Origin: Planctomycetota bacterium
GTDB lineage: Bacteria > Planctomycetota > Phycisphaerae > Sedimentisphaerales > Anaerobacaceae
NCBI GenBank assembly: GCA_023139715.1
Contig: JAGLNB010000069.1
Location: forward strand, 1 to 6,352
Direction: 5' to 3'
Length of the DNA: 6,352 bases
In this document: positions 1 to 5,910 of the stretch, piece by piece
How positions within the stretch are numbered: position 1 is the stretch's first letter
How the letters are laid out: each line of letters starts with the position of its first letter
The notes under the pieces: model-generated
What the model was told of the DNA's origin: nothing
Databases searched by the model: none
Seen by the model: the letters and a program-made list of their open reading frames with translations, nothing else
Position numbers and translations under genes: made by a program

Positions 1-488
1 GAGATGTGCTGACAATCCTGATTACCGAAAATGGCAAAATTGAAAACACAGTTACAAGAGATTTGTCCAAAAATACAACAAGAAGCAATGCTTTCGATGG
101 CCAATTGGGAATTACTACTGATAATCATAATCTTCTGCCGAGAATACCGGCTTTCAATATGACGGCCAATTCTGACAAGACACTGAGTGGAAGTTCGGAG
201 TTTGGTGATGAACGAAAAATCACTGATGAAATAACGGTTGTTGTTGTTGACCTTCTGCCAAATGGAAATCTTGTGGTTATGGGAAAACGTCAGCGGGATA
301 TCGCAGGTGATGTGCAGATGATTCAGGCAAGCGGAATTGTGCGGAGAAGTGATATTGCATTCAATAATACAGTCAGTAGTGAACAGGTGGCTAATTTTCA
401 TCTCGTAATATCAAACGAGGGAGTCAGCGAGACTTACAATAAAGTCGGATGGCTCGGACAGATATTCGATACAGTCTGGCCGTTCTGA
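1..488 (+). CDS. flgH: Flagellar L-ring protein FlgH, 3' part (5' end outside window)
   Basis: FlgH is the outer-membrane lipoprotein that forms the L ring, the outer part of the bushing through which the flagellar rod turns. The frame is open from base 3 and reads DVLTILITEN, matching the conserved GD(I/V)LT(V/I)LI.EN segment in the middle of the family. The GTG at base 6 is therefore internal, not a start. About 160 residues are visible; full-length FlgH is roughly 220-240, so the lipoprotein signal peptide and lipobox cysteine lie to the left. Further family marks are the core LPNGNLVVMGKRQ, the segment GIVRRSDIAFNNTVSS and the C-terminus GWLGQIFDTVWPF, very close to the usual GWL..l.d.lWPF ending. 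The stop is TGA at 486-488, and flgI follows 22 bases later in the same operon. Identification is secure; only the N-terminus cannot be assessed. Confidence 0.95.
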   Translation, partial: DVLTILITENGKIENTVTRDLSKNTTRSNAFDGQLGITTDNHNLLPRIPAFNMTANSDKTLSGSSEFGDERKITDEITVVVVDLLPNGNLVVMGKRQRDIAGDVQMIQASGIVRRSDIAFNNTVSSEQVANFHLVISNEGVSETYNKVGWLGQIFDTVWPF

Positions 489-510
489 AAAAGTAAAAAC
501 AGGACTATAA

Positions 511-1632
511 ATGAAAAATAAAATAAAATATCAATTCGCAATTGCCGCTTTGCTAATAGTGGTGATGGCTAATAACGCAAAGCCGGAACGCATAAAGGAT
601 ATTGTTGATATTCAGGGCGTTCGAGGAAACCCGCTAACCGGAGTTGGTCTGGTGGTTGGGCTGGCTGACACGGGTGATAAATCAAAGCCGTCACAACAAA
701 TGCTGACAAATATATTGCGAAATGCAGGAGTGGTACTTTCGCTTGATGATATGGCCAGCGGGGGGAGTATTGCTCTTGTTACCGTTACAGCGGAGCTAAC
801 GCCGTTTGCTCGCGAAGGTTCCAGAATCGATGTCGATGTTTCAGCAATAGCGGATGCGGAGAGCTTGCAGGGGGGAATGCTTTTACCAACTCCTCTCAAA
901 GGTCTTGATGGTCAGGTTTATGCCGTTGCGCAAGGCGGAGTTTCAACTGGTGGATGGACGGTTTCAGGTCTCAGCGGCTCTGTTTCGAAGAACCATCAAA
1001 CCGTTGCCCGAATACCAAGTGGGGCAATAGTTGAAAAAACGGAAATAGCTACGTTCGTAGAAAATATCGCAGGGCAAAGATTCATAACGCTGAATCTTAG
1101 AAACAGTGATTTTTCAACGGCTCGAAATGTAAGCAAAGCAATCAATAAAATAAATCCTGAAAGTACAATTGCAATTGATGCAGGTACAATAAGAGTGAGG
1201 GTGCCGGACAATATCGGCTACGCTGACATTGCCGGATTTATAGATGATATTACAACTCCTATGGTGAAAGTTGATACGCCTGCAATAGTGGTCATAAACG
1301 AGAGAACGGGAACCATAGTCGTTGGAGAAAATGTGGGGATTTCGACAGTTGCAATTTCGCAGGGAAGTTTGGTAGTCAAAATAAAGGAAACAGCCAATGT
1401 TTCTCAGCCGACAGCTATGTTTTCGGATGCCGGCTCAACCGTAAGAGTACACGAAACAATGATAGGTGTGGAAGAAAAACAGGGATATTTAATACCAGTT
1501 TATCAGACTGTTACAGTTTCCGATTTGGCTAAATCGCTTAATGCAATAGGGGCTACGCCAAGAGACCTGATAGCTATATTTAACGCTCTTAAAAAGGCCG
1601 GCGCTCTGCAGGCCAAACTTGAAATAATGTAG
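511..1632 (+). CDS. flgI: Flagellar P-ring protein FlgI
   Basis: FlgI is the periplasmic protein that polymerises into the P ring around the distal rod at the peptidoglycan layer. The 373-residue product has the usual family length. Residues 1-23 form a Sec signal peptide: a basic start (MKNKIK), a hydrophobic core and probable cleavage after A20 or A23. The mature protein opens with the family signature RIKDIVDIQGVRGNPLTGVG (27-46), followed by GLVVGLADTGD. Other hallmarks are VTAELTPFAREGSRIDV (92-108), TPLKGLDGQVYAVAQGG (127-143), LNLRNSDFSTA (194-204), VVINERTGTIVVG (260-272) and the C-terminal NAIGATPRDLIAIFNALKKA (344-363). No cysteine is present, so the disulfide known in enterobacterial FlgI cannot form. 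The start is supported by AGGA at 501-504, six bases before the ATG. The stop codon overlaps the ribosome-binding site of flgJ, which favours translational coupling. Confidence 0.97.
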   Translation: MKNKIKYQFAIAALLIVVMANNAKPERIKDIVDIQGVRGNPLTGVGLVVGLADTGDKSKPSQQMLTNILRNAGVVLSLDDMASGGSIALVTVTAELTPFAREGSRIDVDVSAIADAESLQGGMLLPTPLKGLDGQVYAVAQGGVSTGGWTVSGLSGSVSKNHQTVARIPSGAIVEKTEIATFVENIAGQRFITLNLRNSDFSTARNVSKAINKINPESTIAIDAGTIRVRVPDNIGYADIAGFIDDITTPMVKVDTPAIVVINERTGTIVVGENVGISTVAISQGSLVVKIKETANVSQPTAMFSDAGSTVRVHETMIGVEEKQGYLIPVYQTVTVSDLAKSLNAIGATPRDLIAIFNALKKAGALQAKLEIM

Positions 1633-1643
1633 GAATTTAAAAA

Positions 1644-1988
1644 ATGGATGCTGCACAATTGATATTAACTCAGCCGGTTTCACTGCCGAACCAATTGGAA
1701 AATATAACCAATACAGAAAAGCTGACGCAGGAAAAGAAAAAACAAATCGCAAAAGATTTTGAATCCGTTCTGCTTGGTAAAATGCTCGAAGAAATGCAAA
1801 AAACTGTTACGGATTGGGATGAAAGTGAAGATGGAGCCGCCAAACAGATTAAAGGAATATTTTCGATGTATCTCGCAAGGGATATTGCAAATAATGGCGG
1901 GATTGGAATATGGAAAGATATATATAAATCTATGGCTAATAATGGCAGAGTGGAAACGGCTTCGGAGTTGCCGGGTGAAAGTATATGA
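1644..1988 (+). CDS. flgJ: Rod-binding protein, FlgJ N-terminal type, without muramidase domain
   Basis: The product has 114 residues and corresponds to the N-terminal rod-binding domain of FlgJ (the Pfam rod-binding family), which binds rod subunits in the periplasm and helps the rod assemble. Key segments are the conserved helix AKDFESVLLGKMLEEMQKTV (36-55), with its F-E and leading M residues, and the second motif MYLARDIANNGGIGIWKDIY (75-94) with the characteristic GG(I/L)G. There is no C-terminal glucosaminidase domain as in enterobacterial FlgJ (about 313 residues). The reading frame simply ends, with no sign of truncation, so a separate lytic enzyme would have to open the wall. No clear signal peptide is seen, as usual for this family, which is exported through the flagellar apparatus. 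The ribosome-binding site AGGAA (1631-1635) overlaps the flgI stop and lies eight bases before the ATG. The stop overlaps the next start (ATGA). Confidence 0.9.
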   Translation: MDAAQLILTQPVSLPNQLENITNTEKLTQEKKKQIAKDFESVLLGKMLEEMQKTVTDWDESEDGAAKQIKGIFSMYLARDIANNGGIGIWKDIYKSMANNGRVETASELPGESI

Positions 1989-2509
1989 GAGTGATGGCAT
2001 TTGAAATAATAGAAAAGAAAATCGATGAGCTGCTCGTCTGCCTCGATAAGGATATTCTGAATTTGCAGGAAAATCTGGCAATGCTCAACCAGCTGCGAGA
2101 ATTACTTGTTAAAAGGGATGATGCCTCTTTGAGTAAAATGCTTGTAAGTATCAAGGAAAAAATGGGCAGTTACACTGAGCATAAATCAAAAAGGCAATCA
2201 ATACTAAGCGAGCTGGCGAAAGCCCTGAATTGTAATGTGGAAAATGTAAAACTTACAATGCTTGAAAAAATACTGCCGGAAGAAAAAAAAACTCAGCTTT
2301 CAAAAAGAAAAATAAAATTAAAATCTTTGGTAGTAGAACTTAAAAAAGAACATTTAAGTACAGCATTACTTCTATCGGAGTGTAACAGGTTCAATCGCTT
2401 GCTGCTGAAAAGCGTTTTTGGACTCGGCGGTGAAAAAACGGTTTACTATAATTCAGATGGAACGACTAAACGGCAAAACGATGCGGCTTTTATGAATGTG
2501 TGGTCATAA
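1985..2509 (+). CDS. flgN: FlgN-type flagellar export chaperone
   Basis: The predicted 174-residue protein is mostly helical, charged and coiled-coil-like, as expected of the FlgN family of cytoplasmic chaperones that bind the C-termini of FlgK and FlgL and bring them to the type III export gate. Sequence signs are an N-terminal helical pair (about 5-60) rich in L, E and K, including LRELLVKRDDASLSKML, and a C-terminal helix (114-146) with NRFNRLLLKSVFGL. This resembles the N..N..LL..S...v..L pattern near the end of FlgN, followed by a YYNSDG tail like the common Y...G tail. FlgN diverges quickly, so the call rests partly on position directly before flgK and flgL. The start ATG at 1985 overlaps the flgJ stop by four bases (ATGA), with GGTGA (1974-1978) as SD; M4 at 1994 is a possible alternative start. 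Two of the three cysteines are C19 and C83, unremarkable for a cytoplasmic protein. Confidence 0.8.
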   Translation: MRVMAFEIIEKKIDELLVCLDKDILNLQENLAMLNQLRELLVKRDDASLSKMLVSIKEKMGSYTEHKSKRQSILSELAKALNCNVENVKLTMLEKILPEEKKTQLSKRKIKLKSLVVELKKEHLSTALLLSECNRFNRLLLKSVFGLGGEKTVYYNSDGTTKRQNDAAFMNVWS

Positions 2510-2532
2510 AAAAAGCCAGATGAGGTCAATAA

Positions 2533-4494
2533 ATGTCAAATTATTCAATAGGTATAAGTGGTATTACCGCAGCTCAAAAAGCACTTGAGGTGATTGGTAA
2601 TAATATCGCAAATGCAGCTACTGAAGGCTACCATTGTCAGGAGATAGAGCTTAGTCCTGCTTACGCTTCGCAGGGAGCAGCATCAATGCTCGGTGGCGGT
2701 GTTAAGGTGGCCGGCGTTGCTCGAAAAATAGATACGCTCCTTGAACAGGAAATACTGAGACAAAAGTCAGCTCTCGAACAGGTCAATGTGGAATTGGCTA
2801 CGCTGCAAAAGGTTGAGAATGCTTTTGGAGAGCTTTCAACTGACAGCGGTCTAAATGCAGCAATAGATGAGTTTTTCAATGCACTTGGAGAACTTGCAGC
2901 TAATTGCGAAGACCCAATTTGGCAGAATAACGCTGTAAGTGCCGCTGAAAGTATGGCTGGACAATTCACGTCGCTAGGCCAGTTTTTGGAGCGAACGCAG
3001 GCACAAGTAGTACTGGAAGCCCAAGCTGCTGTTGGCAATATCAACGTTCTAATAGATTCAATAGCTGAATTAAATGACAAAATCGAGAGAATGGAAATAG
3101 CCGGCGGACAGGCAAATAACCTGCGAGACCAAAGAGACCAGTGCATAAGTGAACTATCCGAAATGACCGGCCTGGAAGTGCAGCAAAGAGAGTTTGGCGT
3201 GATAGATGTTAGAGTTGGCGAAATACCCGTGGTGGCAGGAACTGTTGCGACTAATCTGCAGGTCGGCTTAGACCAAGCCGGCCAACTGGCTCTCTCTATA
3301 GAAGGCGCACAAAATTACAGTACGCAAGCACAGGGCGGAACTCTCGGCGGATTGGCAGAGTTGAAAAATAATATGCTTGTTGAAATTCAAAATGAGTTTG
3401 ATGCTCTCGCAAATGCAGTAATGCAGCAGGTCAATCAACTCCATGTTCAGGCAGTTGGGCTTGATGGCTCATTTACAGAACTGACCGGACGGACGATGAC
3501 AAGTGAAAATATAGCTGATTTTGAACCGGCTGTTACTGATGGTGTTGTGCAGGTAAGAGTTGTTAATACGAATACAGGTGAAGTAGCAAGATATGAAATA
3601 AATGTTGATGCTCAAAATGATTCACTTAGTGATATAGCCGCACAAATTGATGCGCTGGACGGCGTAAATGCGTCAGTTGCTTCTTCGCAATTGCATATTC
3701 AGGCAGATGCCGGATACGAATTTGATTTTCTTCCATCTGTTTTGTCAACGCCGACCGACAGCAATCTAACAGCTGCTTCGCCGCCGGAAATGTCGGTCTC
3801 TGGAATTTATACCGGCAGCGAAAACCAGACTTTCCAGTGTACGGTAGTGGGAAATGAGAGTGTGGGTAATGGCACATTGCAACTGGAAGTTAGAAATGGA
3901 AGCGGCCAGTTGGTAACGACAGTTAATGTCGGTTCCGGTTACGCTGCGGGCGATAAAATCAGTATAGGAAATGGAATCGAAATAACTCTGTCAATGGGAG
4001 AACTAAACGAAAACGATACGTTTGAAATAGATGCCTTCGCAAATACAGATACAGCTGGATTGCTCTCGGCGGTGGGAATTAACACCTTTTTCTCGGGTAC
4101 GTCAGCATCAAATATGGCAGTTTGTTCGGATATAATCGATTCGCCAAGTCGTATAGCAACGGCACTCGGCGCAGAAATGACAGATAATACCAACGCTGTC
4201 AGATTGGCAGGATTGCAAAATGAAAAGTTGAGCGATTTGGATAATCTTACAATTGGAGGGTTCTATCGCAAACTAATTACAGATGTTGGTCAGGATATTT
4301 CAGTTAAACAAATAAGAGAAGAAAACACGTCGGCTATAGTTCAGAATTTAATCGCACAACAAAGCGAGCTAAGCGGTGTGGATATAAATGATGAAGCTGC
4401 GCAAATGCTGATTTTTGAACAAATGTTTCAGGCAATGTCAAAGTATTTGAATACAATTCAGAAATCGATAGAAAGTATTATGGATATTATATAA
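2533..4494 (+). CDS. flgK: Flagellar hook-associated protein 1 FlgK, enlarged
   Basis: FlgK is exported through the flagellum and forms the first junction ring between hook and filament. The 653-residue product begins with the axial-protein signature IGISGITAAQKALEVIGNNI (6-25), followed by ANAATEGY. The D0/D1 helices continue to about residue 215, including GGQANNLRDQRDQ (191-203), which matches the N.L.DqRd motif of FlgK. The C-terminal D0/D1 part (about 545-653) has SGVDINDEAAQMLIFEQMFQ (614-633) and ends in a long amphipathic helix, as in other FlgK. Enterobacterial FlgK is about 547 residues; the extra length lies in a beta-rich variable region at about 335-525. It contains a Flagellin_IN-like segment (338-395) and a block from GIYTGSENQTFQ to DTAGLLSAVGINTFFSG (424-522). 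Five cysteines are present (35, 125, 204, 436, 531), unusual for an external axial protein. SD TGAGG (2521-2525) lies eight bases before the ATG. Confidence 0.95.
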   Translation: MSNYSIGISGITAAQKALEVIGNNIANAATEGYHCQEIELSPAYASQGAASMLGGGVKVAGVARKIDTLLEQEILRQKSALEQVNVELATLQKVENAFGELSTDSGLNAAIDEFFNALGELAANCEDPIWQNNAVSAAESMAGQFTSLGQFLERTQAQVVLEAQAAVGNINVLIDSIAELNDKIERMEIAGGQANNLRDQRDQCISELSEMTGLEVQQREFGVIDVRVGEIPVVAGTVATNLQVGLDQAGQLALSIEGAQNYSTQAQGGTLGGLAELKNNMLVEIQNEFDALANAVMQQVNQLHVQAVGLDGSFTELTGRTMTSENIADFEPAVTDGVVQVRVVNTNTGEVARYEINVDAQNDSLSDIAAQIDALDGVNASVASSQLHIQADAGYEFDFLPSVLSTPTDSNLTAASPPEMSVSGIYTGSENQTFQCTVVGNESVGNGTLQLEVRNGSGQLVTTVNVGSGYAAGDKISIGNGIEITLSMGELNENDTFEIDAFANTDTAGLLSAVGINTFFSGTSASNMAVCSDIIDSPSRIATALGAEMTDNTNAVRLAGLQNEKLSDLDNLTIGGFYRKLITDVGQDISVKQIREENTSAIVQNLIAQQSELSGVDINDEAAQMLIFEQMFQAMSKYLNTIQKSIESIMDII

Positions 4495-4529
4495 ATATAA
4501 AAAAATTGAATTTGCTGTAAGGAATAATA

Positions 4530-5717
4530 ATGAGCAGTTCGTTAATCAATCTCTATAACAATATCAGCGTTGCTTTGGATACACATACCAAAGCGATGGC
4601 TCGTTTACAGGAGCAAACGGCTACCGGTTCAAGGGTGAACCGAAGCTCAGATGAGCCGTCTACTGCATACCAGATTTTATCGCTTAATTCCCAGGAAAGG
4701 TCATTTCAAAACTATATTGATAGTCTTTCCGCAGCTGTTAGTAAACTTGAATTTGTATCAACCGTTATTGAAAATATGACATCGTCCTTTGCAGTGGTTC
4801 AATCAATTATGGCTGCTATCACCAGCGGCCTTAATGGCCAGGATGCAAGAGAAAGAACTGCAGAGGGAATAAATGATGTACTGGAAGAGATGGTTTCGTT
4901 TGCCAACACAAAGCATACGAACCAATATTTGTTTGGCGGAAGCAATACAACTGATGCACCCTATGAAGTGCAGCGAACAGATGGAAAAATAACAGATGTA
5001 ACTTATCAGGGTAGTTCTGATAGTAGAGATGTAGAACTGGCACCAGGTGTAAAGAGTAGTATTTTCCATGTCGGAAATGATATATTTCAACTCGGCAATC
5101 GAAGCGAACCGGAATTTTTCGGAGATACCGGAGCAAAGGCAGGCACGGGAACTTCAAATGTTGTAGGGGAAGTTGAACTTAAGGTTATTTATGATGGCAG
5201 CAATTATCAAATATCTATAGATGGCGGGGCAAGCTATGCTGTGGTGCCGGCCGGAGGTGAAACGAATCAGGCAGTAACAGATTCGGTAACAGGAAAAGTT
5301 CTCTATGTTGATACGACAGAAATAAACAGTGCCGGAACTGATGTTGTACGCATAGCAGGAACAGGCGATGTATTTACTACGCTTATTAATATTCGTGATA
5401 TGCTCTGCAATGAAGCAGGGCTTTCGGATGCACAGCTAAAAGAATTGCAGGGAGATTCGTTGCGTGCCATAGACGAAATAGCTAATCTTTTGGTGCAAAC
5501 TGAAGTTTCGGTCGGCTCAAAAATCGGCTATCTCAGCGATCTCAAGGATAGCTTGACCAATATGAAATACAATGCCGAAGATGAAACCTCTCGTTTGCAG
5601 GATGCTGATATTGCTCAACTTGCGATAGACCTTTCTCAGCGTGAGGTTTTATACCAAATGTCATTATCGGTTGCTGCAAGATTGATGTCTCTGTCGTTGC
5701 TGGATTTTCTTGACTGA
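4530..5717 (+). CDS. flgL: Flagellar hook-associated protein 3 FlgL
   Basis: FlgL forms the second junction ring, on which the flagellin filament is built. The 395-residue product shows the flagellin-like N-terminal D0/D1 region: MARLQEQTATGSRVNRSSDE (23-42) followed by PSTA matches the q.Q..tG.rv...sDdP motif. The FlgL-specific segment HTNQYLFGGSNTTDAPY (129-145) marks the end of D1. The C-terminal part DETSRLQDADIAQLAIDLSQ (351-370) and the ending SLSLLDFLD (387-395) fit the FlgL/flagellin C-terminus (...SLLDfL). Between them, about 150-285, lies a variable beta-rich domain with SIDGGASYAVV and KVLYVDTTEI, which makes the protein longer than enterobacterial FlgL (about 317 residues). One cysteine occurs at 293. 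The start is supported by TAAGGA (4518-4523), six bases before the ATG. It lies 35 bases after flgK in an AT-rich spacer with no terminator. The following 193 bases are non-coding, so this is probably the last gene of the flagellar transcript. Confidence 0.95.
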   Translation: MSSSLINLYNNISVALDTHTKAMARLQEQTATGSRVNRSSDEPSTAYQILSLNSQERSFQNYIDSLSAAVSKLEFVSTVIENMTSSFAVVQSIMAAITSGLNGQDARERTAEGINDVLEEMVSFANTKHTNQYLFGGSNTTDAPYEVQRTDGKITDVTYQGSSDSRDVELAPGVKSSIFHVGNDIFQLGNRSEPEFFGDTGAKAGTGTSNVVGEVELKVIYDGSNYQISIDGGASYAVVPAGGETNQAVTDSVTGKVLYVDTTEINSAGTDVVRIAGTGDVFTTLINIRDMLCNEAGLSDAQLKELQGDSLRAIDEIANLLVQTEVSVGSKIGYLSDLKDSLTNMKYNAEDETSRLQDADIAQLAIDLSQREVLYQMSLSVAARLMSLSLLDFLD

Positions 5718-5805
5718 CAAATGGAATTAGGGGCTGGCAATATAAAGTGAACAGTCAGTTGAGTCGGGTGTTTGATATTTATACAGATTTTACATTCAAA
5801 ACCGG

Positions 5806-5836
5806 AAAAATAGCCAATAATCAGCTGTTTTGGCTA
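5806..5836. repeat. Perfect 7-bp inverted repeat, possible operator or minus-strand terminator hairpin
   Basis: TAGCCAA at 5811-5817 is exactly complementary in reverse to TTGGCTA at 5830-5836, with a 12-base loop that itself contains the palindrome CAGCTG (5822-5827). On the + strand no T-run follows, so it is not a normal intrinsic terminator for flgL. On the minus strand the stem is followed by five T (complement of 5806-5810), so it could end transcription entering from a convergent gene on the right, though none is visible. Its position directly upstream of the promoter candidates also fits a regulator-binding site. Seven base pairs in AT-rich DNA may still be chance. Confidence 0.4.
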
Positions 5837-5857
5837 ACGGCACAGGATTTGTATAAG
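5830..5857 (+). promoter_or_regulatory. Candidate sigma-70-type promoter for the TPR gene
   Basis: TTGGCT (5830-5835) and TATAAG (5852-5857) lie 16 bases apart. The -10 fits the consensus at five of six positions and the -35 at four of six. The -35 coincides with the right arm of the inverted repeat, so a protein bound there would block it. The element competes with the overlapping sigma-54-like reading, and sequence alone cannot decide between them. A second TATAAA occurs at 5865-5870 without a good -35. Confidence 0.25.
5838..5852 (+). promoter_or_regulatory. Candidate sigma-54 (-24/-12) promoter for the TPR gene
   Basis: CGGCAC (5838-5843), five bases, then TTGT (5849-5852) matches the sigma-54 consensus TGGCAC-N5-TTGC at 8 of 10 fixed positions with exact spacing. 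The -24 GG is kept, but the -12 element is GT rather than GC, which weakens the case. Transcription would start near 5863, giving a leader of about 48 bases before the TPR start at 5911. Sigma-54 controls flagellar genes in many bacteria, which makes this plausible here, but a match of this quality can arise by chance. Confidence 0.25.
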
Positions 5858-5910
5858 TAGTTACTATAAAACGGAGTGCTTGAAATTAAAGAAAAATACA
5901 AAAGAAATGG

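Larger units (their letters stand above)
5718..5910. other. Intergenic region between flgL and the TPR gene
   Basis: This 193-base stretch is the only sizeable non-coding region in the window. It has no convincing gene: the longest + strand frame with a start is 37 codons from a GTG at 5747 to a TAG at 5860, with poor SD and no recognisable motif. It is AT-rich and contains a perfect inverted repeat (5811-5817/5830-5836), a sigma-54-like element (5838-5852) and a sigma-70-like -10 (5852-5857). No hairpin plus T-run terminator is seen on the + strand after flgL, so read-through into the TPR gene remains possible. The csrA and fliW genes that often follow flgL in other bacteria are not here. 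Confidence 0.7.

Noticed and set aside
237..248. Four tandem GTT triplets in flgH that could slip.
   Set aside because: A change of three bases keeps the frame and would only alter the number of valines; too short to propose phase variation.
612..899. Minus-strand open frame of 95 codons opposite flgI.
   Set aside because: Shadow of the highly conserved N-terminal half of flgI; no independent protein features.
1680..2154. Minus-strand and alternative + strand frames around the flgJ-flgN junction.
   Set aside because: Low-complexity, F- and R-rich translations without start context; the frames of FlgJ and FlgN carry the family motifs.
2661..3146. Minus-strand open frame of 161 codons opposite flgK.
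   Set aside because: It is serine-, alanine- and cysteine-rich, as expected from the reverse of a coding strand, and lies wholly inside an unambiguous flgK reading frame.
4495..4529. AT-rich spacer between flgK and flgL as a terminator or promoter.
   Set aside because: No stable GC hairpin and no convincing -35/-10 pair; it contains a good SD for flgL and looks like an ordinary intra-operon gap.
5743..5769. TAAAGTGA followed by GTCGGGTG as another possible sigma-28 promoter.
   Set aside because: The spacing is 12 rather than 11 and the -10 matches at only a few positions.
5813..5820. GCCAATAA, seven of eight matches to the sigma-28 -10 element GCCGATAA.
   Set aside because: No TAAA-type -35 at the required distance upstream (the corresponding bases are ATTCAAAA); the match lies mostly in one arm of the inverted repeat and is probably chance.
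5841..5850. CACAGGATTT as a possible CsrA-binding site.
   Set aside because: Only the GGA core and a few flanking bases fit, it is not near the start codon, and no second paired site is evident.
5747..5860. A 37-codon frame starting with GTG (MNSQLSRVF...), overlapping the stop of a 9-codon frame at 5721-5750.
   Set aside because: It has no properly spaced SD, no recognisable motif and a rare start, and it overlaps the inverted repeat and promoter candidates. It does not resemble CsrA, FlgM or another small flagellar protein.
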